This document shows positions 1 through 7,985 of a stretch of 29,652 nt of DNA, one piece after another (position 1 is the first letter of the stretch; each line of letters begins with the position of its first letter). The DNA is taken from positions 24,424 through 54,075 of the forward strand of contig DCEW01000002.1 of assembly GCA_002314265.1 (NCBI GenBank). The letters run 5' to 3'. The position numbers were made by a program, and so were the translations under genes. The notes beneath the pieces are model-generated. The model did not search any database and was not told the origin of the DNA. It saw only the letters and a program-made list of their open reading frames with translations. Source of the DNA: Flavobacteriales bacterium UBA1820 (GTDB lineage: Bacteria; Bacteroidota; Bacteroidia; Flavobacteriales; UBA1820).

Positions 1-20
1 CGGCCGACCTTGTTTGTATG

Positions 21-50
21 GGCCTTTGCTATCCGGCTTTCCGTCCCTAA
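21..50 (+). repeat. Degenerate tail of the 85-bp dispersed repeat
   Basis: The sequence GCCTTTGC, four variable bases, then CGGCTTTCCGT matches the right-hand tail of the repeat unit that ends at 13729 upstream of rnpA and resembles the tails at 9310-9326. Where the other copies carry TATCTTTG this one has GTCCCTAA, so the promoter box is lost. The rest of the unit would lie outside the window. Short match, so only moderately sure. Confidence 0.4.
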
Positions 51-91
51 CCGGGGAATTTTCGAACATCAAAAAAGAAAAAAATTCCCAT

Positions 92-125
92 TTTGTCGGA
101 TATATTTAAATTTTTTTTACATTTG
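92..125 (+). promoter_or_regulatory. Promoter of the first barrel gene (TTTG ... TACATTTG)
   Basis: A TTTG at 92-95 and TACATTTG at 118-125 are separated by 22 bases, near the Bacteroidota sigma consensus of TTTG (-33) and TAnnTTTG (-7). Transcription would start near 132, about 37 bases before the ATG at 169. The surrounding DNA is A/T-rich, as expected for a promoter. Confidence 0.6.
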
Positions 126-168
126 TTCCAACTACAGATTCTACAACTACTTATCTTCCGCAAAAGGG

Positions 169-705
169 ATGAAAAAATACTGCCTGCTACTTGCCTTGCT
201 GCTGGCCTGCGGTACGGCATCGGCCCAGAAAACCCCTTACCAAGGGGAAGTTGTCGTCAACTACGGCCTTGGGGTGGGAGACATCCGGCTTTCGAGAGAA
301 GGGGTGTTCCTGATCAACGGTTTTCGCTTCAACCCCTACTTTTCTGCCGGGGTGGGCATCGGACTGGACCATCTCTACGCAGGAAAAGAAGAATCTTACC
401 TGTCGCTCCCGCTGTTTGCCGATCTAAAATTTTATATCCCTCTCTCACCTAAAGTCGATCTGCTCGCCTGGTTCGATGGCGGATATTCTTTCGGTTTGAA
501 GGGCGAGAAATTTTCAGGGATCGACGTAGACATCCAGGGGCTTATGATTTCTCCGGGGTTGGGAGTAAACATCAAGAGCACGGAAAGGATCTCGCTCAAC
601 ATCGGACTTTGCTACATCAACCAGAAATGCACCCTGTCCTACCAAAACGAGAAAGCCTCCGCTCCCGTGAATGCCATCGGCATGAAGATGGGTATGACCT
701 TCTAA
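169..705 (+). CDS. Secreted outer-membrane beta-barrel protein (paralog 1)
   Basis: A 178-residue protein with an N-terminal signal peptide (lysines at 2-3, a leucine-rich core at 6-12, cleavage likely after Ala-Ser-Ala at residue 19). The mature part has alternating hydrophobic strands with glycine/aromatic turns and ends in Phe, the classic C-terminal signal of a beta-barrel inserted by the BAM complex. Length suggests an eight-strand OmpX/OmpW-like barrel. The frame is open back to position 10, but the promoter at 118-125 and the signal peptide place the start at 169. A Cys at residue 14 in Leu-Leu-Ala-Cys resembles a lipobox, but the Ala-Ser-Ala site and barrel shape favour signal peptidase I. 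The next gene is a paralog. No ligand or function can be assigned. Confidence 0.75.
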   Translation: MKKYCLLLALLLACGTASAQKTPYQGEVVVNYGLGVGDIRLSREGVFLINGFRFNPYFSAGVGIGLDHLYAGKEESYLSLPLFADLKFYIPLSPKVDLLAWFDGGYSFGLKGEKFSGIDVDIQGLMISPGLGVNIKSTERISLNIGLCYINQKCTLSYQNEKASAPVNAIGMKMGMTF

Positions 706-793
706 ACCGACGACGCCCTTTCACCTTTCAGGATCCGACACTCATTTTTGTCTGACTGTTTTTCTTAATACTCACTTAACCTTACTCTAAAAC

Positions 794-1366
794 ATGAGAA
801 AGCACTTTTTACTACTCGCCTTGCTGCTGATGGCCTGCGGCACGGCATCTGCCCAAAAAACACACTACCAGGGGGAATTCCAAGTAGGATACGCTTTTGG
901 TATCGGTGACAATAAAATAGACCGATTAAGTATCCACATGATCAATGGTGTTCGCTTCAATCCTTATCTCTCAACCGGTATCGGGATCGGTATCGACTAT
1001 TATGACGACCATGGAACATCCATGTTTTCTTTACCCTTGTTCGTCAATCTGAAAGGATACATCCCCCTTTCAAAAGGGGTAAGCCTTTTCGCTTCATTTG
1101 ACCTGGGATATTCCGTCGCCCTGAAAAACGAAGAAGCCAGTGGGAAAGTCGATTATGTCAGCTACAACGCCAAAATGGGCATGAAAGGCCTCATGCTTAC
1201 CCCTGCAATCGGAGCCAGTTTCAAAGTGGCCGAGCAAAACGCCATTTATCTTAGTGTCGGCTATGACATAAAAACAGCAACCTTGGATGTTACAGCTTTA
1301 GACCAAAAGGCCAGCTCAACACTCAAATGCAATGCCATCGGGATAAAAATGGGATTTACTTTCTGA
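794..1366 (+). CDS. Secreted outer-membrane beta-barrel protein (paralog 2)
   Basis: A 190-residue paralog of the preceding gene: both share the end of the signal peptide (ACGTASAQKT), a Tyr-Gln-Gly-Glu after it, the block RFNPY at about residue 55, SLPLF with a following Leu-Lys, YIPLS, Gly-Leu-Met near residue 137, and the C-terminal Asn-Ala-Ile-Gly-x-Lys-Met-Gly-x-Thr-Phe. The terminal Phe and strand pattern indicate an outer-membrane barrel. The two genes are 88 bases apart with no clear terminator between them, so they may be co-transcribed; no convincing TAnnTTTG is seen in the gap. The pair most likely arose by tandem duplication followed by marked divergence. Confidence 0.75.
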   Translation: MRKHFLLLALLLMACGTASAQKTHYQGEFQVGYAFGIGDNKIDRLSIHMINGVRFNPYLSTGIGIGIDYYDDHGTSMFSLPLFVNLKGYIPLSKGVSLFASFDLGYSVALKNEEASGKVDYVSYNAKMGMKGLMLTPAIGASFKVAEQNAIYLSVGYDIKTATLDVTALDQKASSTLKCNAIGIKMGFTF

Positions 1367-1387
1367 ACGGAACGGAATCCTATATCC

Positions 1388-1421
1388 AAACAGCCCCTGC
1401 CGAAACGGCAGGGGCTGTTTT
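1388..1421. terminator. Bidirectional intrinsic terminator
   Basis: A perfect stem of CAGCCCCTGCCG (1391-1402) with its complement (1406-1417), loop AAA, extended by AAA/TTT on the flanks so that either strand ends in a T run. It sits between the convergent barrel gene (ends 1366) and serine hydrolase gene (ends 1460) and can serve both. Confidence 0.9.
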
Positions 1422-1459
1422 GTCTGATTGAAGCAAACCTTTATATTTTTTTATTCCAG

Positions 1460-2827
1460 TCATTTTTCTGCTGACACCGGGACATAATCGGGGGAAAACA
1501 TATCCCGCTGCGGGAAAGCTTTGACCGTGGAAAGAGCCCGGCGCATCAAGTCCTCGATCTTTTTGGGGAACTTGGACCCCGTCCACGAACTGGTATTGGT
1601 AATAAAGACCCAAGTATAACCATCGCTTTGACGTTTGATCATCGCCGAAGTACCCGCAAACGAACCGGAACGCGTCCAGTTGCCCTTGCCGAAGGTATTG
1701 ATCCATCCGATCGGCATCCGCCCCCGTACATTTCGGGTCATGTACTCTACCGAAGAATACTTCAGGATGTCGGGCGTAGCATCGTTGCGGCCATCCATCG
1801 CACTGACCACCCGGGCCACTTCCACCGCCGAAGCCACCCACGCGCCCGCGCCGAGCAAGCCCCGAACGTCGTTCCCGCCCCGGGACTTGAGCACCGAACG
1901 CCCGCTACCGTCGCACGCCAGCGACAGTTCCGCATTCGAAGGCTCGTAGTAGCTCACCTCGTGCGGGTACTTCTGCTCGGGGAAATTGTACGCCAAGTGA
2001 ATGTCATAACATCCCGCCGGACGGAAAACAGCTTCCTTGACATAGCTTTCGTAGTCGCGTCCCGAGACGCGTTCGATGACCTCGGTAAGGATCAGATACC
2101 CCAGGTTGGAATACGAATACCGCTGTCCCGGCGCACTGCCCAGCCTTCGCGAAAGGGCAAAACGGATCATCGTCTTCTTATCCGGAGGAGGTGCCACCTC
2201 CATTTTCCGGGCAATGTCCAACGGGTAGAACATCGGATCGCCGGCTGCCAGGGAAAATCCCGCTTCGTGCCGCAGGAGATGCTCGACCGTAATGCGTTCC
2301 ATGCGCTTGTCCTTGGGAGTGCCATAGAGGCTATCGGGAAGGATACCCTCGGGGCCGAACACCCGGTCCGAAAGGCTCAAACGCCCCTCTTCCCGCAGCT
2401 TCATGATGGCTGCCGCGGTGAACAGTTTGGAGACCGAAGCCACACGCAGCACATGCGATACCTCCATCGAATCGCCCTTCTCGGCATCGGCCCATCCGAA
2501 TCCCCGGGCATAAACCAGCCTTCCGTCCTTGACAATGGCTACCGAAGCGCCTTGTATTTCCCACTTGCGCAGGAAATCCCGGATGAGCTTTTCCATCTTC
2601 CGGGTAGTCGGAAGATCGGAATCGGCATTCGATATTTTTTGATTGACGGCGCGAAGGTCGGGCGTTTGCTTCACATCCTCGGGGATGTCCTCGGGCGGGG
2701 ATGTGGTGGCCCACGAGAGAATCAGAATGAAAAAAAACAGGGAAAGAGACACCCAAAAGGCTTTTTTATAACGCAAAGCCCGGTAACGGTCCCCTATAAA
2801 ATCCCGTATGTCTCTTGCTGTTATCAC
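1460..2827 (-). CDS. Membrane-anchored serine hydrolase, beta-lactamase/PBP4*/EstB family (peptidase S12-like)
   Basis: From a GTG start the protein is 455 residues: a basic cytoplasmic N-terminus, one membrane segment at about 24-41, then a periplasmic beta-lactamase-fold domain. The active-site motifs are Ser131-Val-Ser-Lys134 (SxxK nucleophile and base) and Tyr239-Ser-Asn241 (YxN). The third motif, normally His/Lys-x-Gly, reads Ser387-Gly-Ser389, a variant also seen among esterase-like members. Such proteins act on peptidoglycan peptides, D-amino-acid peptides or esters; the substrate here is unknown. No ATG exists before Met78, so the GTG is the only start that keeps the anchor, and its nearest GGAG lies 15 bases upstream, which is weak. 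An overlapping open frame upstream (2766-2948) may be a frameshifted N-terminal extension of this same gene. Last gene of the ffh-folD minus-strand cluster. Confidence 0.8.
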   Translation of the reverse strand: MITARDIRDFIGDRYRALRYKKAFWVSLSLFFFILILSWATTSPPEDIPEDVKQTPDLRAVNQKISNADSDLPTTRKMEKLIRDFLRKWEIQGASVAIVKDGRLVYARGFGWADAEKGDSMEVSHVLRVASVSKLFTAAAIMKLREEGRLSLSDRVFGPEGILPDSLYGTPKDKRMERITVEHLLRHEAGFSLAAGDPMFYPLDIARKMEVAPPPDKKTMIRFALSRRLGSAPGQRYSYSNLGYLILTEVIERVSGRDYESYVKEAVFRPAGCYDIHLAYNFPEQKYPHEVSYYEPSNAELSLACDGSGRSVLKSRGGNDVRGLLGAGAWVASAVEVARVVSAMDGRNDATPDILKYSSVEYMTRNVRGRMPIGWINTFGKGNWTRSGSFAGTSAMIKRQSDGYTWVFITNTSSWTGSKFPKKIEDLMRRALSTVKAFPQRDMFSPDYVPVSAEK

Positions 2828-2948
2828 GTGGTTGACATCGTTCTCCTCGTTCGTCCAAAGCCTGCCCCACTTCCGCGGGCACCTTTCTGGTCCCCTTCTC
2901 GACTTCCTCGAGCACCTTTCTCGCCGCCTGCCCGACTTCGGACACCAT
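2766..2948 (-). CDS. Small frame with 11-residue amphipathic repeats; separate gene or frameshifted 5' part of the serine hydrolase
   Basis: Starting at the ATG at 2948 this encodes 60 residues, but the repeat pattern starts earlier: reading upstream in frame, five 11-residue units follow each other (WENDCRIGQKV, AERGKNMVSEV, GQAARKVLEEV, EKGTRKVPAEV, GQALDERGERC), i.e. 33-base imperfect DNA repeats from about 2981 to 2817. Charged, helical 11-mers of this kind occur in apolipoprotein/LEA-like coils. The frame is open upstream to the folD stop region but has no ATG before 2948; an ATA-AAT-AAC triplet at the folD stop is where a start would be expected. A purine-rich GAGGGGA lies 6-12 bases before the 2948 ATG. 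After the repeats the frame runs into the hydrolase gene in another frame and turns non-protein-like, so a one-base shift is suspected. Confidence 0.35.
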   Translation of the reverse strand: MVSEVGQAARKVLEEVEKGTRKVPAEVGQALDERGERCQPRDNSKRHTGFYRGPLPGFAL

Positions 2949-3036
2949 ATTCTTTCCCCTCTCTGCGACTTTCTGCCCGATCCGGCAATCGTTCTCCCAA
3001 GGCGCCTTCGGCCGCCCCTCTTCCGGAGAGGGAGTG

Positions 3037-3927
3037 TTATTTATCCGAATGGGAAGCGTACATCTTCATGGCCGTAAGCGTGTTTTTCATCAGCATCGCA
3101 ATGGTCATCGGACCTACCCCACCGGGGACGGGAGTGATGTAACTGCACTTGGGAGCCACCTGTTCGTAGTCCACATCGCCCAGCAACGCAAAGCCCGATT
3201 TCTTGGAAGCGTCCGGACGACGGGTAATGCCCACGTCGATCACCACGGCGCCTTCCTTGACCATATCGCCTTTGATAAAATGCGGGCTGCCGATGGCCGC
3301 TACCAGAATGTCGGCCTGCCGGGTGATCTCCGCCAGATTTTCGGTGCGCGAATGGCAGATGGTTACCGTGCAGTTGCCCGTGGGGTACTTCCCAACCAGC
3401 AGCAGCGAAACGGGGATGCCCACGATGTTACTGCGGCCCACCACCACGGCACGTTTGCCTGAAGTGGCGATGTCGTAACGGCGCAAAAGTTCGATGATCC
3501 CGGCCGGAGTGGCGGGCAGCAGAACGCCCTGTCCCATGGCCAAACGCCCCATGTTCACCGGGTGGAATCCATCCACATCCTTTTCCGGACGGATGCGCTC
3601 GGTAACCAGTTTTTCATCGATGTGCGCCGGCAAAGGCAACTGGACGATGAACCCGTCCACCGTCGGGTCGTTGTTGAGTTCGTCGATCTTGTTGAGCAGT
3701 TCGCCCTGCGAGACTTCCGCCGGATACTTGATCAGCGAAGAGCGAAACCCGATCTCCTGGCAAGCCTTTACCTTGGCATTTACGTACGTGATGCTGGCGC
3801 CGTTGTCCCCCACCAGGATCGCTACCAGGTGCGGAGGCCGGTGTCCGGCCGAGACGATTTGTTCCACTTCGCGGCGCAGTTCCTCCCGAACCTGTGCCGA
3901 GGTTTTCTTTCCGTCGAGTATCTCCAT
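3037..3927 (-). CDS. folD: Bifunctional methylenetetrahydrofolate dehydrogenase/cyclohydrolase FolD
   Basis: This 296-residue cytoplasmic enzyme interconverts 5,10-methylene-THF, methenyl-THF and 10-formyl-THF, using NADP(+), for purine and formyl-methionine synthesis. Family motifs are all present: Tyr48-x3-Lys52 (catalytic pair), QLPLP at 96-100, KDVDG at 116-120 with the conserved Asp, the Rossmann signature Gly164-Arg-Ser-x-x-Val-Gly170, and [10 protein letters not shown] at 266-275. Length is typical. It lies 40 bases downstream of ffh in the same direction and is probably co-transcribed from the ffh promoter; an AT-rich gap just before it could also hold a weak promoter. Confidence 0.97.
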   Translation of the reverse strand: MEILDGKKTSAQVREELRREVEQIVSAGHRPPHLVAILVGDNGASITYVNAKVKACQEIGFRSSLIKYPAEVSQGELLNKIDELNNDPTVDGFIVQLPLPAHIDEKLVTERIRPEKDVDGFHPVNMGRLAMGQGVLLPATPAGIIELLRRYDIATSGKRAVVVGRSNIVGIPVSLLLVGKYPTGNCTVTICHSRTENLAEITRQADILVAAIGSPHFIKGDMVKEGAVVIDVGITRRPDASKKSGFALLGDVDYEQVAPKCSYITPVPGGVGPMTIAMLMKNTLTAMKMYASHSDK

Positions 3928-3967
3928 CGTATATCGCGTTTTATTTTTATTTGTTCAAAAAAAGCAC

Positions 3968-5311
3968 TCACATCGGTCTGCGGCCGCCCATTCCGCCCAT
4001 CATCCGGGCCATGGCGCCACCACCTCCGCCCTGCATCATCTTCATCATCTTTTTCATGTCCTCGAACTGTTTCATCAGGCGGTTCACCTCGTCCACCGTC
4101 CGACCCGACCCACGGGCAATGCGCACCTTGCGCTGGCCGTTGATGATCTCCGGATTGCGGCGTTCCTGAGGGGTCATGGAACAGATAATGGCTTCCACGT
4201 GCTTGAACGCATCGTCGGGAATATCCACGTTCTTCAAGGCCTTGCCCACCCCTGGGAGCATCCCGAGCAGGTCCTTCATGTTGCCCATCTTTTTGATCTG
4301 GGCGATCTGGGCCAGAAAATCGTCGAACCCGAACTGATTCTTGCGGAACTTGCGCTCCAATTCCTTGGCCTTGGCCTCGTCGTACTGGGCATTGACCTTC
4401 TCCACCAGGGTAACGATGTCGCCCATGCCCATGATGCGGTCGGCCAGACGCTCCGGATGGAACACCTCGAGGGCATCCATCTTTTCTCCCGTGGAGGAAA
4501 ACTTGATGGGCTTGTTGACCGTTGCCTTGATGGAAAGCGCCGCACCTCCGCGCGTATCGCCGTCGAGCTTGGTAAGCACCACGCCGTCGAAATCCAGGCG
4601 GTCGTTGAAAGCCTTGGCCGTATTGACGGCATCCTGACCGGTCATCGCATCGACCACGAACAGGGTCTCCGAGGGATGGACAGCGGCATGCACGCGGGAT
4701 ATCTCGTCCATCATCTCTTCGTCCACCGCCAGTCGTCCGGCCGTATCGACGATCACCGTATCGAGTCCGTGCTCGCGGGCATAAGCGATGGCGTGCTGGG
4801 CAATCTCCACCGGGTTTTTGTTCCCGTCCTCGGTGTACACCTCCACGCCGATCCCTTCGGCCAGCACTTTCAACTGGTCGATGGCCGCCGGACGGTACAC
4901 GTCGCCGGCTACCAGGAGCACCTTGCGGTGTTTTTTGGTCTTCAGGTGCAGGGCCAGTTTTCCGGAAAAAGTCGTCTTACCGGAACCCTGGAGACCGGCG
5001 ATCAGGATCACGGCCGGTTTGCCTTCCAGATTGACCTCGACGGCACCTCCGCCCATCAGCTCGGTGAGCTGGTCCTTGACGATCTTGATGAACACCTGCC
5101 GCGGATTCAGGGAGGTATGCACCCTCTCGCCGATGGCGCGTTCCTTGACCCGATCGGTAAATTCCTTGGCTATCTTGTAGTTGACGTCGGCATCGACCAG
5201 CACCCGGCGGATTTCCTTGGCTGTCTCGGCGATCTTGATTTCACTGATGCGATGGTCGCCCTTGACCACTTGCAGGGCGCGTTCCAGTTTTTCGCTTAAA
5301 CTCTCGAACAT
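3968..5311 (-). CDS. ffh: Signal recognition particle protein Ffh (SRP54)
   Basis: This 447-residue GTPase binds SRP RNA and hydrophobic signal sequences emerging from the ribosome and delivers them to FtsY at the membrane. The N domain (about 1-95) is followed by the G domain with GLQGSGKT (106-113), DVYRPAA (137-143), DTAGR (189-193) and TKLD (247-250), and by the M domain from about 300 with the LPGVGKAL helix. The tail is rich in Gly and Met (GGGGGAMARMMGGMGGRRPM). Usual length for the family. It is the first gene of the minus-strand cluster, with its own TACCTTTG promoter about 50 bases upstream. Confidence 0.98.
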   Translation of the reverse strand: MFESLSEKLERALQVVKGDHRISEIKIAETAKEIRRVLVDADVNYKIAKEFTDRVKERAIGERVHTSLNPRQVFIKIVKDQLTELMGGGAVEVNLEGKPAVILIAGLQGSGKTTFSGKLALHLKTKKHRKVLLVAGDVYRPAAIDQLKVLAEGIGVEVYTEDGNKNPVEIAQHAIAYAREHGLDTVIVDTAGRLAVDEEMMDEISRVHAAVHPSETLFVVDAMTGQDAVNTAKAFNDRLDFDGVVLTKLDGDTRGGAALSIKATVNKPIKFSSTGEKMDALEVFHPERLADRIMGMGDIVTLVEKVNAQYDEAKAKELERKFRKNQFGFDDFLAQIAQIKKMGNMKDLLGMLPGVGKALKNVDIPDDAFKHVEAIICSMTPQERRNPEIINGQRKVRIARGSGRTVDEVNRLMKQFEDMKKMMKMMQGGGGGAMARMMGGMGGRRPM

Positions 5312-5359
5312 ATCGGTTTTCGGGGTCTTATGTTTTCAACAAAACGCATTGAACGAGCA

Positions 5360-5367
5360 CAAAGGTA
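5360..5367 (-). promoter_or_regulatory. -7 box TACCTTTG for ffh-folD
   Basis: Reverse complement of CAAAGGTA; matches TAnnTTTG. Predicted transcription start near 5353, giving a leader of about 42 bases before the ffh ATG at 5311. No TTTG is seen at the expected -33 distance. Confidence 0.6.
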
Positions 5368-5472
5368 CGGATTTTTTGCCGCCCGGCCTCTCCCCCGCAC
5401 GGACAAATGTCCGCCGAAAGGGGAAAAGGCCAAAATCCCGCCCCACCACCGGAGCAAACCCCGCAAAATGCG

Positions 5473-5480
5473 TACCTTTG
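5473..5480 (+). promoter_or_regulatory. -7 box TACCTTTG for mtaB, leaderless arrangement
   Basis: TACCTTTG ends six bases before the ATG at 5487, so transcription would begin at or next to the start codon. The same six-base spacing is seen in front of the macro-domain gene. No clear -33 TTTG. Confidence 0.6.
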
Positions 5481-5486
5481 CCCTCG

Positions 5487-6806
5487 ATGAAAACTCCGCA
5501 GACCGAACAACAACCCGCCGTCGCCTTCTACACCCTGGGGTGCAAGCTGAACTTTGCCGAGACCTCCGCCATCGCCCGCACGTTCGAGGCGCAGGGCTAC
5601 CGCCGGGTCGAATGGGAAGACGACGCCCAAGTGTACGTGATCAATACCTGCACCGTCACCGAAAATGCCGACCGCCGCGTGCGCAGCCTGGTGCGGGGAG
5701 TGCTGCGCCGCCGCAAGGACGCTTTCGTGGTGGCGGCCGGTTGCTATGCCCAGGTCAATCCGGAGGAAATCCGCCGCAGCGTCGGGGTGAGCCTGGTGGT
5801 GGGCGCGGCCGACAAATTTCGCATTCCGGAGCTGCTTCCCACAGACCCTCGCCGCACCCCGGCCCAAGTGGTACGCACCGACCTGACGGAGTCCGTCCCC
5901 TACCACGGGGCCTATTCCCTCTCGGAACGTACCCGGGCCTTTCTCAAGATCCAGGACGGCTGCGACTACCGCTGTACCTACTGCACCATTCCCCGGGCGC
6001 GGGGCGGCTCGCGCAGCGAGCCGCTGGAAAGCATCCTGGAGAGCGTCCGAACCATCGTCGCGAGCGGCATCCGCGAGATCGTACTCACCGGGGTCAATAC
6101 CGGCGACTGGGGGCGCACGCAGGGGACGGGCGAGACCTTCTTCGATCTGGTGCAGGCCCTCGAAGGGGTCGAGGGCCTCGACCGGATCCGCATTTCCTCG
6201 ATCGAACCCAACCTGCTCACCGACCCCATCCTGGAATTCATCGCCCGCAGCCGGAGGTTCGTTCCTCATTTCCACATCCCCCTGCAAAGCGGTTGCGACC
6301 AGGTGCTGCGCCAGATGCGCCGGCGCTACCTCACCCCCCTGTACCGCCACCGGGTAGAACGCATCCGGGAACTGATGCCCCATGCCTGCATCGGGGCGGA
6401 TGTGATCGTGGGATTCCCCACCGAAACGGACGAGTATTTCCGCCAGTCGTACGACTTTATCGAATCCCTGGACCTTTCCTACCTACACGTGTTCACCTAC
6501 TCCGAGCGGGAAAACACTCCTGCAGCCGAGATGGGCGTGAGCGTTCCCCCGGCCGTCCGGGCGGCCCGCAGCCGGGCTCTTCACCGCCTGGGCGAAAAAA
6601 AACGCGCTGCATTCTACCTCCGCCATCAGGGACAGGTGCGGGAAGTCCTGCTGGAAAGCGAGAACAAAGAGGGATGGATGTTCGGCTTTACCGACAACTA
6701 CATCAAGGTTCGGCTTCCCTACGACCCGCATCTGGTGGGTACCCTGCAAGCGGTGCGACTGGGACCGCAGGTCGAGGGCGGTCTGCTGGACGCCAGCCTC
6801 TTATGA
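5487..6806 (+). CDS. mtaB: tRNA t6A37 methylthiotransferase MtaB (radical SAM, MiaB family)
   Basis: A 439-residue iron-sulfur enzyme that converts t6A37 to ms2t6A37 in tRNAs reading ANN codons. The N-terminal methylthiotransferase domain carries the second-cluster cysteines C19 (in TLGCKLN), C55 (INTCTVT) and C86 (AGCYAQ); the radical-SAM domain carries C159-x3-C163-x2-C166. The 'CKLN' and 'CTVT' signatures place it nearer MtaB than MiaB or RimO. A TRAM-like C-terminal region (about 375-435) should bind tRNA, though it is only loosely conserved. The open frame runs far upstream through ffh antisense, but the promoter box at 5473-5480 sets the start at 5487. Divergent from ffh. Confidence 0.92.
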   Translation: MKTPQTEQQPAVAFYTLGCKLNFAETSAIARTFEAQGYRRVEWEDDAQVYVINTCTVTENADRRVRSLVRGVLRRRKDAFVVAAGCYAQVNPEEIRRSVGVSLVVGAADKFRIPELLPTDPRRTPAQVVRTDLTESVPYHGAYSLSERTRAFLKIQDGCDYRCTYCTIPRARGGSRSEPLESILESVRTIVASGIREIVLTGVNTGDWGRTQGTGETFFDLVQALEGVEGLDRIRISSIEPNLLTDPILEFIARSRRFVPHFHIPLQSGCDQVLRQMRRRYLTPLYRHRVERIRELMPHACIGADVIVGFPTETDEYFRQSYDFIESLDLSYLHVFTYSERENTPAAEMGVSVPPAVRAARSRALHRLGEKKRAAFYLRHQGQVREVLLESENKEGWMFGFTDNYIKVRLPYDPHLVGTLQAVRLGPQVEGGLLDASLL

Positions 6807-6878
6807 TTTTTTTCATGCCGACCGATTAAACCTTTTTCCAAACTTTCCGTCTTTTAATCAGAAAACCGCAGCGCGAGG

Positions 6879-7448
6879 ATGGGTGAAAAGAAAACACCGA
6901 AGACTTACTCCGACGGGGACATTGTGGAACTTTTCGCCCGCGACCGCCAGAAGGCTTTCAAAGCACTCGTCGGCCAATACGCCCGTCCGCTTTACGGCTA
7001 CATCCGGCGTATGCTCGTCGATCACGACGATACGGACGACGTGCTGCAAAACACGCTGATCAAAGCGTGGGAGAACATGGGTTCCTTGAAACAAAGTGCG
7101 GCTTTGCCTGCCTGGCTCTACCGGATCGCCACCCACGAAACGATGGATTTCCTTTCGGAACGGGCTCGCCGGCAACATGTACCGCTGGACGGAGTGGATC
7201 TTGCCGCCCCTGAGGAGATCGAACAAGCGGTCGAAAGCGACGACACGCTTGGGGCACGAACCCTCGCGGCCATCCAATCCCTGCCGAAGGTACAGCAAGC
7301 CGTCTTTACGATGAAACATTTCGAGGGGCTCAAATACCGGGAGATCAGCCAGATCACCGGGACATCGGAAGGGGCTTTGAAAGCTTCGTACCACATCGCA
7401 CTGGAAAAGATCAAGGCTTTCCTGCGCGAAAAACCAGCGAACGACTAA
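6879..7448 (+). CDS. ECF-family RNA polymerase sigma factor
   Basis: A 189-residue sigma-70 family member with only regions 2 and 4. Region 2 lies at about 25-95 (FKALVGQYARPLYGYIRRML ... DDVLQNTLIKAW, the DDVxQ core-binding helix, then LPAWLYRIATHETMDFL); region 4 at about 130-183 (LPKVQQAVFTMKHFEGLKYREISQITGTSEGALKASYHIALEKIK, a helix-turn-helix for the -35 element). It is followed after 13 bases by an anti-sigma-like membrane protein, the usual arrangement for ECF sigma/anti-sigma pairs, so activity is probably controlled by an envelope signal. The 72-base gap upstream shows no TAnnTTTG, in line with possible self-regulation through its own promoter type. Confidence 0.93.
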   Translation: MGEKKTPKTYSDGDIVELFARDRQKAFKALVGQYARPLYGYIRRMLVDHDDTDDVLQNTLIKAWENMGSLKQSAALPAWLYRIATHETMDFLSERARRQHVPLDGVDLAAPEEIEQAVESDDTLGARTLAAIQSLPKVQQAVFTMKHFEGLKYREISQITGTSEGALKASYHIALEKIKAFLREKPAND

Positions 7449-7461
7449 CGCATTCTCGAAC

Positions 7462-7923
7462 ATGAAAGAGTGGACAGATGAACTGAAAGACCCTGTTTTC
7501 CGGATACCGGAAGGGTATTTCGAAAAACTGAACGACCGCTTGGACCAGCGGATCGCGTCGTCCCGTCAGATGCGGGGGCGGACTGTCCGTATGCGCGTGT
7601 TGCGCTGGGCGTCCGCTGCGGCGGTCATCGCCGCTCTGGCCATTGGCATCGGCCTCCATCTGCACACGCAGGCGAACAGCAATCCTCAGATCGCCTTGAG
7701 TGGAGAAGAAGCACGCGATATCGCCAATGAATACCTCTCTGCCCTCGGATGCACCCACGAGGAAAACGAATCCGACAAAGAACCGATCGAGGAATGGCTG
7801 GAACCTTCCGAGGAGTCGGGCATCATTTACATAGAACAGAACAACATCTACGCCGTAGATGGCGCTTCGGTCGAAGAGTACATCTGCGATCATTACAATC
7901 TCATGGAACTGGCCACTTTGTGA
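7462..7923 (+). CDS. Single-pass membrane protein, probable anti-sigma factor
   Basis: 153 residues: a cytoplasmic N-terminal part that begins MKEWTDELKDPVFRIPEGYFEKLNDRLDQRI, a form common in small Bacteroidota anti-sigma-like proteins, one membrane helix at about 48-66 (preceded by arginines, so N-in), and an acidic periplasmic tail of about 85 residues (EEAxDIANEYLSALG ... EEWLEPSEESGIIYIEQNNIYA). No zinc-binding HxxxCxxC motif is present, so it is not a ZAS-type anti-sigma. Function is inferred from position directly behind the sigma gene. The hydrophilic tail could sense an envelope ligand. Confidence 0.65.
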   Translation: MKEWTDELKDPVFRIPEGYFEKLNDRLDQRIASSRQMRGRTVRMRVLRWASAAAVIAALAIGIGLHLHTQANSNPQIALSGEEARDIANEYLSALGCTHEENESDKEPIEEWLEPSEESGIIYIEQNNIYAVDGASVEEYICDHYNLMELATL

Positions 7924-7985
7924 GGGGGTAAACACTATTTTTCATTCATTCTGATCAATTTTCCTTTTTTCAACGAAAAAAAACG

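Noticed and set aside
3494..5299. Long open frame antisense to ffh (about 600 residues), and similar long frames antisense to nrdJ and the Bat operon
   Set aside because: These are the mirror of GC-rich coding DNA; composition (His/Arg/Gly-rich) and lack of domains mark them as shadows.
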